From positions 100,914,207 through 100,978,206 of the forward strand of contig CM054116.1 of the NCBI GenBank assembly GCA_028673005.1: a DNA stretch of 64,000 nt, written 5' to 3'. The notes beneath the pieces were generated by a model. The model was not told where the DNA came from. It ran no database searches and saw nothing but the letters and a program-made list of their open reading frames with translations. The stretch is from Tanypteryx hageni. Lineage: Eukaryota; Arthropoda; Insecta; Odonata; Petaluridae. The position numbers were made by a program, and so were the translations under genes. Below, piece by piece: positions 12,008 through 25,425 of this stretch (its first letter is position 1; every line of letters begins with the position of its first letter).

Positions 12008-13924
12008 TCTTTGTCTGCTGCGTGGATATTATCCTCTCCTCTGATAATTTCTCAAAGGAACTGTTGAAACAAGTAATCGAGTTAAATAGGCTGCATTAAT
12101 AGATATAATTCACTCTTTAACATTGAGCATGTAATTATTAAATGGAGTTATTCGTGCATGAAGTGACGTCGATGCATTTTGAAAATGCAAACAAAGGTAT
12201 TGAAAACTGTCGAAATTTTAATGGATTGTGATAACGTCATTCGTCTGTTTCTTCGTTCCAATATATTTCGAAGTGTCTAAATTCCAATACTGACTTTCAG
12301 ACATACGGAGGAGTTAGATAATTTCGCCGGGATCGTTGTCTCAGCATGACCAGAAATCGACGTAAATACATCAAATAGCTGTGATTGGAAGGACCAAATT
12401 AATCCTTCGCGATGGACTCATGACCTTATGCGTTGGCAAGGGTCGTCGCCAGGTGTCTCTTTCACCGCGTATCGAATCTCATCTCATCTCAAATTAATAG
12501 AGAAAATGAAGACATTTGCGACAAAAACGTGTTCACTTGCCGTGGTAAGTTCGTTGTCATAGGTTAGTGTGATCCCTGATCTCCCAATGAGTGTCGTATG
12601 TGTGTGACTGTTGAAAATATGTAATTAAAGAAGTTGAACGCTAATTCCTCTCCTTTATTCATTTGGCATTTTTCGCCACACTTTTCCTTTTATTAGCTCG
12701 ATCAATCCATTCCGTAATTCTAGCTGTTTATGTTGATCTGCAGTTGGTCTAATTAATCACCAAATTCCAAAATGAGATATTATCTTAATGGGTAAACCTA
12801 TGAATTTCCCGATTAACCCTTTAAAACTTATTATAGAAGGGATTACTTGAAATCCTGGGCTTTTTTAGCATGTGCTATATAATTTATTGACTCCGTTTAC
12901 TGACTCTTGCGATGAGATTGCAGTTAAATACTACAAGTGGCAATGCCCTCCGCATATCTCCGCTGTATTTCAATTCACTCGACGAAATATATTAAATATT
13001 CGTATTCTTATGCACGTTTTACAAGTTTGTTCGATTATGCAGAATGCAATATTAGCCCATCAGCTCTATCTTCCGTATAATGGAACACTTTTTCTATGCT
13101 TGACTGAGAATTGGAAAATATAATATAAGATGCCACAGAGGGTATTATGACTTTTTTCAAGAAGAGCAAAATCTCTTCGAGTAATGTTTCACATTCGGGA
13201 ATGAATGAGTTTTTAACGGAGATTTTAAAATTTTACGGCTTGGTCTTGCCGCTGCGATTAAAACACCAAACTCTACATTTTAGTGAACGTGTAAGGTAAA
13301 AAAATCAAAACTCGACGATTCACAATGTTATTGACTGCATATTACGGATCATTGGGTATAAAAGTATGGAATATTAGTTTCACTAGCGCAATTGCCCGTC
13401 AAATATGACGGGTTCAAATTAATAAAAAACGGAATTAAAAATTTTAACTTGAAATAAATTATGTTAACAATCACTATTTGTATTGATCTTGTTTCTCACA
13501 GCAGTCGGTTGTCAAGATAAAAAAATGAGCGATTTCAGAAAAAGAAAAATATAATAAGTAGCTATTAATTGTTCTTTAAAATAGTTCAAATCGAAAAATC
13601 GTTGGTCAGATTTTTTCAATTTTAATTTCCAAAAGAAGAAAAGCTGGCAGGACAAAAAGTCAATTTTTGAGTGTTATTTTAGGAAGAATTGAAATATTAC
13701 CCTGAAGTCGATTTTTTCCTGAATTTCTTTCTTCAAAGCATTTTTATATTTAAATAGATAATTTCTGCCAATTTTAAATTTTCAATCTACATCCTTGATT
13801 GAGCTATTCGCGTTTTAATAGTTTGACACTCAGAGCAACGGACGATCAATATTTACTGTTATTTTTGTGATTCTTTGAGTCTTTTAAACCTCTGTTTCTC
13901 CCCCTATTTCCAAACCGGCATCTA
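12008..13924. other. No gene recognised; possible conserved non-coding segments
   Basis: AT-rich. 12060-12250 and 12340-12480 are less repetitive than their surroundings and hold TAATTA-like and CAGGTG motifs, but nothing more can be said from one sequence. Confidence 0.5.
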
Positions 13925-14590
13925 GGATATTCCTCAGATATCGTGGATGTCGGGAAAAAAGGGTAGTTACGGTAAGTTAGGGGACGGAATCGGTGATGTC
14001 GTGGGTATTGGGGTGCTGGGTGCGACTGCTCGCCGGATTTGGTCCCGGATCAGATCCAGCGGGTATCCGCGCTGTAGAAATGCATGTTCGAGGGTGGAGC
14101 AGTACTCGGACAGCGAGTCTTTGTCCGAGCAGATTCTCCGCCCTCGGCGGGCTAGGGCGTAGGGAATTGAGGTTTTGGTGTGGAGGGGGTGGCAACTGTC
14201 GAATTGGAGATATAGAAGGCGGTTTCAGGGCTTGAGGTGCACGCTGGTGTGGATTCTGTTATCCCGGATGGAGAGATCGACATGCAGGAAGGTGATGTTG
14301 GAGGCAGAGGAGTGATGGGTGAAGGAAAGTGTGGGGTGGGATGAGAGGCGTTGTAAAAAGGATTGTAGGGAGTCGGGTCCATGCGTCCAGAGAAGAAATA
14401 TGTCGTCAATATACCTCAGCCATAGGATGGAGAATACGTCAAGGAGTGCCCATCACGGTACCTTTTTTTTGTAGGTAGTGTTGCCCTCCGAAAGAGAAGA
14501 TGTTTTTTTGGAACACCATTTCAGCCAGCTTCGTTAGGAAATGGGAGAGTCTTGCGTCCGATGGTCTTGAGTCCAGTGATTTACATATAT
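13925..14590 (-). mobile_element. Penelope-like reverse transcriptase fragment (pseudogene), interrupted
   Basis: Read on the - strand it gives FSFGGQHYLQKKGTVMGTP, an RT palm motif. After a deletion it reads LWLRYIDDIFLLWTHGPDSL with the catalytic YIDD. It continues with NITFLHVDLS, then a stop, then YLQFDSCHPLHTKTSIPYAL and a domain with RRICSDKDSL and QRGYPLDLIRDQIRRA. The order and the IPYA/RRICS block are typical of Penelope-like RT. The piece between GTP and the YIDD block is deleted, one stop breaks the frame, and no GIY-YIG part follows. Confidence 0.85.
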
Positions 14591-14597
14591 ATATACG

Positions 14598-14895
<298 letters not shown>

Positions 14896-15256
14896 CCCAT
14901 AACTGATCGTTCGCGTTTGATTTCCTTCTACACCTATTTAACATTCGTGACATATAGACATAATTATTTGCGGTTTTACCACGCGACATCATGTGTAAGT
15001 TGTTGCTTTCAATACCTAAGCAGCTGACAATGAGTTATTTTTATTTTCAGAGTACCCTCCTACGCGCGTCAACTCCGTGCCGCTCCGCGAGGTCAATTCG
15101 TCCGCTGTCCGTGTGCACTCCTCTTTGCTTTTCGGCATATTTTTAAGCTAGAAAATTATATCTAGTCCCATTTTCGGGCAGAACACATTTAGTGTCACAT
15201 TCATTTTCCTGCCAATTAAGGGATTCCTCCTGAGATCTTTAATATATAATATGCTA

Positions 15257-16240
15257 ATGCAGACGTTCCCAAACAGTTGGTCGCAACCGAATTTTTCAAT
15301 AGACGAATGAAGAAAGAAGAAACTCGGAATGAATGAACACCATGTTGGTGTTCCTGAGGGAGAAGTTGCGTCCGTATTTTACAGGTCGTGCTATTTAGTG
15401 CGTGGATTGATTCTTCCGTATGGTCTCATACACGACCCGTATTACTGATAAAATATATCATAGCATAAAAATAGTTTAAATGTTTATTGAATGACGTATT
15501 TTAATTTACATATTAATTATTTGTTATTCTCTCCAAGGCCTTCGCTCCTCGATTATCACTCGTTCGCTCCCTTTTTCTTTTGAGCCTCTCGAAAAACAAT
15601 GCATTCTATTTGTTTCCTTTGCGTCCGAATGGATATCTCATTTTTAGATCGGTAAAGTGTATGATCTAAATTAAGCAGCACGTAGACACCGAATGTGTGG
15701 CGCAATATATTTAAGGAAAATGACAAGATAAAAGCCTATAATCGAAAATTGTTATGCTGAGAAAAGTATCTGGAAACTGGCAATATTACGATAATCAAAC
15801 CATTTTGTGACTTAATCGAGCAAAACGAAGTAATCGTTAGTGACTTCGATATGGGTATTATTGAACGCCATTTAATCTGTTTCGGTGTGGTATTTTTGAC
15901 ATGCTTCCGGGAAATTGAAAGAGTAGACAGCACAAATGATTAGGTAACAAACACTTTCATAACCCAAGCAATTTCTAATTCTGCTCTTCCTGTTAATCCG
16001 AAATAGAATTTAATGAAATTGTCTATTGACACCTCATTAAATATAACATGAGGCTTTTCATATATACCTCGTAAAGAGTTGAAATATTTGAGTGATACTT
16101 CTTTTAGAGAACGCTTTCCATTCCCATCATCCTACCTATGTGAACAAGGATTCTCAGCGCTGACGTCTATAAAAACAAAAACAGAACTCGTGTCAATGCG
16201 GAACCATGTCTTATTCTAGCACTCATCCACGAATAGTGAG
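15257..16240 (+). mobile_element. Degenerate hAT transposon: left terminal repeat and transposase C-terminus
   Basis: Near 15260 the sequence GACGTTCCCAAACAGTTGGTCGC matches the start typical of hAT elements (CAGxGTTCCCAAAC). From about 15930 the + strand reads VTNTFITQAISNSALPV and then LSIDTSLNIT. The dimerisation-domain block FPFPSSYLCEQGFSALTSIK follows at about 16110-16170. A frameshift follows, then NRTRVNAEPCLILALIHE and a stop near 16233. The layout is that of ZBED/SCAN-like hAT transposases. Several stops and shifts make it a dead copy. The right terminal repeat was not found. Confidence 0.7.
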
Positions 16241-17340
16241 GCTAGTTATGCGAACATCCCCAACCATCCCATCGAAAGTTAGATATTTTAAAATTAATTT
16301 TTCTTTGAACGTGTTCATATTTAACGATTTTTTCAATCGTATTGATTGAAGAATTTTTTCGTTTTAATTTAATGATTCGCTCATGCAGTGCTTATTAAGA
16401 CCAAATATAAGGACAAACTGATTGTTTTCAGTTTTCTGTGACTTACAACAAAATATATCACCTTTATAACGTCAATTAATTTATTTCTATTTATAAAGTA
16501 GTTCAAAAGAAAAGAATGGCAATAATGAAAATAATATTGCAAAATTATACAATTTACTTAAGGATAAAATACACTTACATCGTAGGCTAATGTGGCCCAT
16601 ATATAGTCTCCACCTTAAATATTGAGTTTGTTAACTTTAAAATATACCATGGAGCAATAATTTCTTCGAAGGATTTTTAAGGTGTATGCAGACAAAAAAG
16701 GTTTAACACCACTGGCACACGTTATGCTCGATTAATTTAGGAGGAGTTATTTTAGCTTGTTTCGAAACGTTCTACACTAGGCTCTTATGTAGAAAAGTAA
16801 ATTCAACTTAATTTCTTTAAAACTAAGTCCTTATTATTAAAATTCTATTTTAATTGTATATATTTTCAAACGTGTATTACCACAACATTTAAATAATTAA
16901 AAGGTCAACAAAATTCTTGCTATTGAATTTAGAATAAGAGGAAGTCAAGCCAACACCCGAGTTCACTAACGGTAAGAACATATATAATTTTCTATTTATT
17001 GGAGTATCGTGTAGTAGATGTTCGATTGTTATAAATTGGCATTTTATTTAAGAGTATTTTCTGTTACGCGAATTGTTCTTGGTTAGGATATAACATTAAA
17101 ATTCCAGTCAAAAATTAATTTATTGCTGAGAATTCAATAGCCTTTTAGACAGGAAGATAAAAGCCGCCTTTAATTAGAAGCAATTTTTTTAAATTGCTTC
17201 ATCCGTTAATTAAATCCTTCCATAGGCATTCAAGGAATGGCGGAAAAAAATACCAAGACTTCACTCTTAAATCCAGAAAATTGAATTATCTCGAGCGTGA
17301 TTTAAAAAAATACGCGATTTGGCAACATCGTTCGAGAGTG
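16241..17340. other. No gene recognised
   Basis: AT-rich sequence after the hAT remnant. I see no terminal repeat matching 15257 and no coding motif. Confidence 0.6.
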
Positions 17341-17351
17341 AGTGAGAGAGT

Positions 17352-17425
<74 letters not shown>
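17341..17425. repeat. (GA)n microsatellite
   Basis: Mostly perfect GA repeat with a GAGTGAGAGAGT prefix. It sits just before the long pyrimidine tract that starts near 17490. Confidence 0.95.
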
Positions 17426-17430
<5 letters not shown>

Positions 17431-17489
17431 ACGTCGAGTCTCGTGTTAAATTCGCGCTTTTTATTGCAGTCAAGTAGTCGTCGACGCCC

Positions 17490-18790
17490 TCATCTCTCCC
17501 CGCCCGCCCAACCTTCTCCTCCCAATATTTTCTGCGCCCACTCACATTCACCCCAACCCATTCCTTTTAACCATGGGAATGCGTCCTTCCCTCCACTCCT
17601 TTACCCTCTCCCCATCCATCCGTTTCTCACTTCTCTTCTTATCTCCCTTTTATCAATCCTTCACCTCTCCATCCCTTATCCCTATTTTTCTCCTTCCTCC
17701 CTCTCCCCCTTAATACATATTACCTTTCCTTACCCTCTCTCTCCTATTTTCCAATTTCTCTCATTCCTCTCCCCTTTCTCTCCCTCCTCTTTCTCTCCCT
17801 CCTCTGTCTCTCCCACCTCTCCCCTCTCCCTCCTCTCCCCTCTCCATCCTGTCCTCTCTCCCTCCTTTCCCCTCTCCCTCCTGTCCCCTCTCCCTCCTGT
17901 CCCCTCTCCTTCCTGTCCCCTCTCCCTCCTCTCTCCTCTCCCTCCTCTTCCCTCTCCCTTCTCTTTCTCTCCCTTCTCTGTCTCTCCCACCTCTCCCCTC
18001 TCCCTCCTTTCCCCTCTCTCCCCTCTCCCTCCTGTCCCCTCTCCCTCCTGTCCCCTCTCCCTCCTCTTCCCTCTCCCTCCTCTGTCTCTCCCACCTCTCC
18101 CCTGTCCCTCCTCTCCCCTCTCTCCCCTCTCCCTCCTGTCCCCTCTCCTTCCTGTCCTCTCTCCTCTCCCTCCTCTTCCCTCTCCCTTCTCTTTCTCTCC
18201 CTTCTCTGTCTCTCCCACCTCTCCCCTCTCCCTCCTGTCCCCTCTTCCTCCTGTCCCCTCTCCCTCCTGTCCCCTCTCCCTCCTCTTCCCTCTCCCTCCT
18301 CTGTCTCTCCCACCTCTTCCCTCTCCCTCCTCTCCCCTCTCTCCCCTCTCCCTCCTGTCCCCTCTCCCTCCTGTCCCCTCTCCCTCCTCTTCCCTCTCCC
18401 TCCTCTTTCTCTCCCACCTCTTCCCTCTCCCTCCTCTCCCCTCTCACTCCTCTCCTCTCTCCCTCCCCCTCAAACTCCCAACTCCTTCTCTTCTCCTTCC
18501 CCTCGCTCTCCACTCTCCCTCTCTGCCCTCCCCCTTCATTCTCCCTCCTCTCTCCCTCTTTCATATTTACCTCCTTCCTCTCTCTCCCTCCCTCCCGTCT
18601 CCCTTCATTCTCCTCCTCGGTCCTTTCCCTCCCTTATCCATCCTCTCTCCCACCCCCCCTCTCTCTCTCTCTGCCCTCTCCTTCTCCTCTCCCTCTCTGC
18701 TCTTTCCCTTCTCCCTCTTCTTCATCTCATCCATCTCCTGTTTGCTTCTCTCTTTCCCTCCCTCTTTTACTTCTCGATTCTCTTTCCTCT
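17490..18790. repeat. Long polypyrimidine tract with 16-bp minisatellite (CCCCTCTCCCTCCTGT)
   Basis: The + strand is almost only C and T for about 1.3 kb. Between about 17760 and 18480 a 16-bp unit repeats with variants. Segments with CTCTTCCCTCTCCCTC and TCTGTCTCTCCCACC alternate with it as a higher-order pattern. Because 16 bp reads through three frames, all frames stay open and give long false proteins (655 codons on +, 267 on -). Confidence 0.92.
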
Positions 18791-19738
18791 CCTCCCCCCA
18801 TCACTCTCCCATTCAACGGCATCCTCGCCAAAATAAAAGCCCTCTCACGATTTCTCGCTTCGTTATTCACTTTTCCGGAGTTTTTATTTGCAAAAATATA
18901 CCTCCTTCCTTCGCAGCTCTCCCCCGCCCGGTGTATGTATTTTGTTTTTGCCTCCCCCGCAGTTTTGGGTTGTTGTGTGGTGAAAGGGTTAGCGTGAAGC
19001 AAGAGAGAGAGAGAGAGAGAGAGGGAGGTCGAGCTTCTGTTTTTTTTTCTTTCTCTCTCTCTCTTTCGCATAATGGCGCGATGCGAGTCCTCGGCGATAT
19101 TCTTTCCCTTTCTCGATCCCATACGTTTTCTGCGTCGCCTCGAGTTGAAATGAAAATTTAAAAAAAATTAAAATCTCCCGCGACCTTATTCTGAATAGTG
19201 TCGTGCGCCTCTTCCTCGTCTATGGTGTTAAAGATCTTGTTTCCTCGGCTATGGTTTGGGGACGGGACGATGGATCCCAAAACACACTTTCGAACGATCT
19301 TTTGTTGCGGTACTTTTTCCCTCCTTTACAAGGAAGATACGATGGTAGGTGCCAGATAAGAGTTGGGAGAGAGTGAGAGAGAGAGAGTGTGTAAGAGAAA
19401 GAGAGAGAGAAAGAGAGAGAAGACGACCCATTGTGAACTGGAAAGAAAATTAGACGCCCAAGTCTTTGTAGATTTTTATTAATTCCTTGGTTTAGTAGCA
19501 TTCTGCATTTAAGAGTGGCGTTTTTGGAGACGTAAAAAATGTTTGGACGTTTGTTCCCTCGAACGCTCCAAAAATGGAGGAAATCTTAACGCTTATATCA
19601 CACGGAAGAGTTCAAGATGAAAATTGAAATCTTCAAAGATAAAGTTTTTTTTGGAATTTTGAATTTATGATTGTATACTTTTGTTTATACATGCACTACC
19701 ATTTCCAAACCAACATAAAGTAAATTCCTTATTTAGAG
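18791..19738. other. No gene recognised
   Basis: Mixed sequence with short (GA)n blocks at about 19000-19024 and 19375-19420. Confidence 0.6.
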
Positions 19739-20204
19739 CGTGATTACCCCCGTTAATTAGACATACCGGTCGATTGACGTGCTATAGTGCACAGAAGTGA
19801 GAATAAAATAAGTAAATCAAATAAAAACACTTTCTCGTATTGCTATTTTTATTTGATTCCATTTGATTTGATTTCCACAAATTAGCAAAACATTTTTCAT
19901 TAAAAATACTTTCTCGTATTGCTATTTTTATTTGATTATGGAATTCCACAAGATCTTAGCCTCTTCCATTAACTTTAAAATAAGTAAATACTATTAAAGT
20001 TAAAAAAGTACTTAATGCCACTGTATAAAACAAGTTTACAATTGAAGGAATACAGTAGTACGTATTAACACATGTATTCAGTACAGGGCAAGTAAATACC
20101 GTATATACATAAGTAGGTACTTAAGTAAGCTGGAAAACCCTTTATAATTATAAGTTATAAAATATTCCTGTTATTCAATATCCGGTTAATCGAGAGTTTA
20201 CTGC
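19739..20204. mobile_element. Decayed pogo/Tigger-like element
   Basis: The left end GATTACCCCCGTTAATTAG and the right end CCGGTTAATCGAGAGTTTACTG (inverse CAGTAAACTCTCGATTAACC) resemble Tigger terminal repeats. Flanking TA is not preserved. Inside is a 30-bp perfect direct repeat (ACTTTCTCGTATTGC...) at 19829-19858 and 19908-19937, 79 bases apart. No transposase frame is seen. Confidence 0.45.
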
Positions 20205-21799
20205 GAAACCATCAAGGGAAAATATTCGGTAACATGCTATCTCGAACCTTTTCTTCAAGCATGTCTCTCTTTTCCATCCTCTCCGAGGGTCTTCCCACTC
20301 ATAATTCTTTGGAGGACTAAAAATGGAAATTTGCGAGGGAGAAGAGAGTGGAGAAAAACCTTGAGAAAAGAGATAATGATTAGCCTTTAGGCTGCGTCCT
20401 TGCGAAAGAAAGAATAAACACCACTGGAGAGGACAAGAGGACGGAAAGGGTAACTACTAGCAGGCACTCAATTGAGGGAGAAATAGACAAAAAAATAAAG
20501 AGGGCGGGAGTGAGGGAGAATGAGAGGAAAAAGGGAAGAGAGGAAGGATGCATAGAAATGAAACAAGGATTAAACTCGTCGACTTCCGCGAGAACGACTC
20601 CATTGTCGCCATTGTGTGGGAGCCACGCGCCGTCAACAATGCCCGCGTCCACCCCCTCTCCGTTTACTGCTATTGTTGACGTTGCGCCCCATTGTTGTTG
20701 AAGCCCTCAGCGCGTGGTCTTAATGGGGTTTCAAACAAGCGGTCGAGACGGTTCTTCGCCTCCGCATAATGGCGGATGTTTGATTCCAGCAGAGGAGAGA
20801 AACCCTTCGCCTCTCTTCTTCCCCCGTCCCACTGTTCCTTCACCCTCCCTTCACCCCCCACTCTCTCTCTCTCTCACTCGTGATCCACTTGAAAGCGTTC
20901 TACCGAGATTCCCTCCCGGCTAACCCTCCCACTCTCCCCAAATATCCTTCCTCTCCACTCTTCCGAAATAGCGCAGATCAGTCCTCTCATTCAATGGAAT
21001 TGCTTTTATATATCGTGACCTTACGATAATAGGGGGAGGGGGAGTTTGACGAGAGTTGGAATCTCCGATTGCTTATGGACATTTGTCGTTGCATACCGAC
21101 ACGTGGGTTGATAATACTTATTTTACGATACGATCATTACTAACCACGCTCTGCACACAACGGCACTATTTCATAACCTGAAATGATTTCTACACAACGA
21201 ATTTACAAAATATATCGTATAAATTACGTGACTGGTAAAATAAATAAATTTTCAAGAAAGAAAATTTTTGAAATTTTTATTGAATTGAATATTACGGGAT
21301 GATATTTCGGAAAATGAGCGTGCAACGAGAGTTATGTCACCTTCACGGAGAATCAAGAAAAATAAATGACGCAAATACAATTTTCTGCTGTGCAAGCATA
21401 AAAATGTTATTAAACTTATTATGCTGAGAACGATTTATTGGATAATTCCATTTTCCGCACATGATTGTAAGCTCTCCGAATACATTAACTCATATTTACG
21501 CGAAAAGGAAATACATAAAATGATACTTGAGATGCATTTTAAAATATAAAAATGCCCAACTACTTGCTGATTACGACGTACATTTTTAGACAGAGGTTTG
21601 TCGAGCCTCGTCGCTATTGGTTTAAAAGATTTTTTAAACAAATTTTCTATCGCCTTCTTCAAAATAAACCACAACTTAACGGCGTTTTTATTTTCAGGGC
21701 GGTTTTTTCGCAGGCGCCAATCTCCACAAAAGTTATTTCTCGATGGCCATTTTGTTATCCCTCCTCTCGAGGAGCTTTCCCCGTATATATTTTTTTAAC
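20205..21799. other. No gene recognised
   Basis: Includes a short GA-rich part (20480-20550), a CT-rich part (20790-20960) and AT-rich DNA. No coding motif. Confidence 0.6.
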
Positions 21800-22300
21800 G
21801 ATGCCCCTCCCCTTCACTCCCTCCATTCCTTCTCTCCCTCCCTCCCTCTCTCCTTCCTCCTCTCTCTCCCTCCCTCCTCTTCCTTACCAGCGTTCGCTTT
21901 CCGACTCGCGTAACACCGATTCGCTACGCTCGTTCGACCATGGAGTCCCAAGCGACCCCCTTCTTCTCCTAACCCCGCCCCCACCTCCTCCTCCACTTTC
22001 TCTCCACCTCCCCTCCATCTCCCCTCCACCTCCCCTTCACCTTCCATCCACCTACCCTTCACCTCCCCTTCACCTCCCATCCACCTACCCTTCACCTCCC
22101 CTACACCTCCTCCTACAACTAACCTCCACTCAATTTTTCCTCCTTCCCTCTCCACTCTCTCCTCCTTCCCTCCCTCTCCACTCTCTCCTCCTTCCCTCCC
22201 TCTCCACTCTCTCCTCCTTCCATCCCTCTCCACTCTCTCCTTCCCTCCCTCTCCACTCTCTCCTCCTTCCCTCCCTCTATCAATTCCCAGCCTAACTCTC
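21800..22300. repeat. Polypyrimidine tract with ~24-26 bp and CACCTCCCCT minisatellites
   Basis: CT-rich on the + strand. At 22140-22290 a unit with CTCCACTCTCTCCTCCTTCC repeats about five times; at 21990-22115 CACCTCCCCTT/CATCCACCTACC variants repeat. Open frames here are compositional. Confidence 0.88.
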
Positions 22301-23489
22301 CATCGCCCATAAAAAGGTTTCATGTATATGAAAGTCGAATCCTTAACAGTTCGATCCGTATCGAATGGGTTCGGGAGGAAGAATAATAAAAATAAAAATT
22401 AATTCTTTTTTTAAGGCGCCCTCCATTTTCACCATCCGTCGCTACTTCGCGAGACCTAACCCGTTAATTAAACGGGGGACGCAATTAGGAGAGCGATCGG
22501 AACTCGGAAGCGTAAAACTCGGAGGATGAAAGAGAGGAGATCGAGAGAGAGAAAGAGAAAGAGGGAGGAAGGCGAGAGATTGATTGGTTGTTTTAATCTT
22601 CGGACGCGAACGGAAAAATCTTCGGTGGAATGCGCATCCAAAAAGGGTTTCGGGTTTGTTATTTAACGGCACGATTCGATTAGCCCGTAGAACGCATCTT
22701 TCGTTCGGCCAGCCACGCTTAAATGACGTAATTTTTTTAAGTCGAGCTCCATCCGAGCGAGACGGAAGGCGCGGAAATTAAAAAAAAAGAGAAGAAACAA
22801 ATGAACGACGTCCTTAAATTTTCTCCGTTTCTCCGTGTTTTTTCTACGTCGTTCCCTTCCCTTCTTTCTCCCCCTCACCTTTCAATTAAGGATTTCGACG
22901 GCTTTCTTTTTCATTTTATATTTCTCCCTTTTTTCCCTCATTTGAAAGAGCGCGTGTTTTAAGCATTCGAGTACAGTCATGCAAGTCTCTTTTTCTCCGC
23001 CTCTCTTTTCCTCTCTCATTTTTTCCGTTGCCCTCCGAGGAACAAAAACGAAAAAGCGCACACGCACGACGTGGACAAGAGAAAGGACATGAGCAACACA
23101 AGGCGGAAATAAATAAAAAAACGACAGCGAACGAAAGACAAACGGATGAGGCTGAGAGAGTCGTTCAAACTCAGTGGCGCTTAATTTTGTTTATATCGCC
23201 TCATTCTCCCAGTGTACCTCAGCGTCTCTCTTTCTGTGTCCTTTTCTTTTTGTGCTTGCAATCCACTAATAAGCAAACCTCCAGTAGTTAGACACCGTTG
23301 GTCTTCTCCATCTCCGTCGAAATATACGTCGAGTAAATAAGAAAATTAAAGCAACCCGCCGTTCCCGCTTTTTTTATTCCTCCCCACTGGATGTAACAGA
23401 GTGGAAAGTGGTTCAAGAGAGCGAAGCGAGTAACGCGAGAGAGCAATTCCCGTTGCATAGCAATCCAGAGCTGTGAAATTAAGTAGACG
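22301..23489. other. No gene recognised
   Basis: Moderate GC with short purine or pyrimidine blocks. Open frames of 61-87 codons show no recognisable domain. Confidence 0.6.
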
Positions 23490-24300
23490 AGATAATTACG
23501 GAGAGAGAGAGAGAGAAAGAGCGAATCTTAGACAGAAAGAGAGAATTGAGAGATAGAAAGTGGAGCAGAGGGAAAGAGAATGAAAGAGAAGTCAGATGGA
23601 GAGATGCAGGTAGATAGAGAGAGAGAGAGAGAGGTAGGGATAGAAAGAGAACAGAAGGAATAGATGGTGAGAATAATGAAAGAAAATGGAGCTAGAGAAT
23701 AGTGGAAGAGAATAGAGTGAGAGAATGGAGTGAGAAGATTGAGTGAGAAAATTGAGGGAGAGATTTAAGGAGAGAAGTAGGAGGATGTGGAAAAATAGTA
23801 TGAGATTGTAGTAGATTAGGAGTAAAATAAGGAGAGAGAGAGAAGGGAATGGGAGAGGGATTGGAGAGTTATATTAAAAAGAGGAAGGAAGAGGGAAATA
23901 GAAAGGGAAAAAGAGAGGGAAGAATAGAGGAAGAAATATATGGAGGGGGGGGGAGAATACTAGGGAGGGAGGAAGAACGGTAGGGAGAGAGGGAGAAAGC
24001 GAGAGGAGAGTGTGAGTGAGAAGTCGTGAGGAGGAATGAGGGGAGAGAGATGGGCAGAGAAAGTATGAAGGATCTAGAGGTGAGGTAAAGAAAAACTTTA
24101 GTTAGAGATATGCACAAAGAAATTATAGAAGAGATATACGTTTTAGATAGGAGAATTAAAGACATAGAGAGATATTAGAGAAAGGATGAAGATTACACCG
24201 AGAAGTATGTAAGGTGAGAAACTAAGATGGCTTTACGAGTAGAGGTAGAGGTAGGGAGAAAGAGAGATAGAGAGAGAGAGGGGGTGGAGAGGGAAGTCTC
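23490..24300. repeat. Purine-rich (GA) low-complexity tract
   Basis: About 800 bp of degenerate GAGAGA and GGGAGA on the + strand, with no stable repeat unit and no coding signal. Confidence 0.9.
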
Positions 24301-25094
24301 ACGGTGACACCATCCCTGGATGCAAGGCCAACTCGGCACACGGATTTTATGCAGGAGAGTGCATTATATAAATGATATCCGGGACGACGTTGTTATACAC
24401 GGCAACGCAAGTAGAAAGGGAGGGAGAGGGAGATGTGAAGCGAGAGGGCAAGAGAGAGAGGGCGAAAGGGAGACGCTGATAAAATGAACTAAACAGGAGG
24501 TATTATTTTTTAGCAATTTGAGGCCAAAATAAAACAAACGACAGACGCTGAAAAAGGAGGTAAATTAAAAATTGAAAGAATCGCGTTATAAAGTAAAACG
24601 GGGACAAGATGTCAGGCTCTTTCGCGCCAAAATAGCACTCTATGTATAATGCGAGAGAAGAGCTGTGCGGAGGAGAGAGAAAGAGAGAGAGGGAGGGGTG
24701 GGAATTGAAAATAGGATGGGTCGCTGAAGTGAGTTTCACGAGGACTAAATTTAAAACAATTGAGTGCACACAAACAGAAAAACAGCGTGGGGTACGTATT
24801 CTCCGCTTTCCCCTCTTCTCTCTATTTCTCGGCCGTCATCGCTCGGAGCACTTCTTTTTTTTGAGGTTCCACGATCTCCCACACTGCCCTTTATTCCGCA
24901 AGCCCTCGAAAAACAAAGGAAAAACGCCGAGCCTTCAGGCTGCGTATTATTACGTCAAACCGTGTCCGAGGACATGAGTGGAGAGAGAGCGAGCATAGGA
25001 TAAGGGAAATTAATAAAGAGAGGGGGAAGGAAGATGAAATTAAATAGAGATAAGAGAGAAAAATTGCTGGGAGATAAAAGGAAGATACCTTCTT

Positions 25095-25099
<5 letters not shown>

Positions 25100-25180
<81 letters not shown>
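25100..25180. repeat. (TA)n microsatellite, ~80 bp
   Basis: Uninterrupted TA dinucleotides between TTGTTTA and TAATCTGCACAC. Confidence 0.97.
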
Positions 25181-25181
<1 letters not shown>

Positions 25182-25425
25182 CTGCACACACATAAATGCA
25201 TGCATTTAAATCTCATTATTACAAAGTTAACTTCGCAGCATCGGAATATATTCACCATCTTAAACCCTCAAGCAGGCAATTTTTTTTATCCCTGTTCGCT
25301 TCTCAAAACGACCATTTAGATGTATTTCACCGTCCTTGGTATTTATATTTATTTTACTGTCGGGGGAAAAGATAAATAGTTGGTTCAGATATTTAGGTTT
25401 GAGTAAAGAAAAGTCATGCTCCATA

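Noticed and set aside
17730..18564. Long Gly/Arg/Glu-rich frames on the - strand
   Set aside because: Complement of the same polypyrimidine tract; compositional artefact.
17194..19161. 655-codon open frame rich in Ser, Pro and Leu
   Set aside because: It runs across a (GA)n repeat and a C/T-only minisatellite whose 16-bp unit leaves all frames open. It has no domain and no splice or start context.
21552..22295. 247-codon frame on + and 169-codon frame on -
   Set aside because: Most of both lies in the CT-rich minisatellite; no recognisable domain in the remainder.
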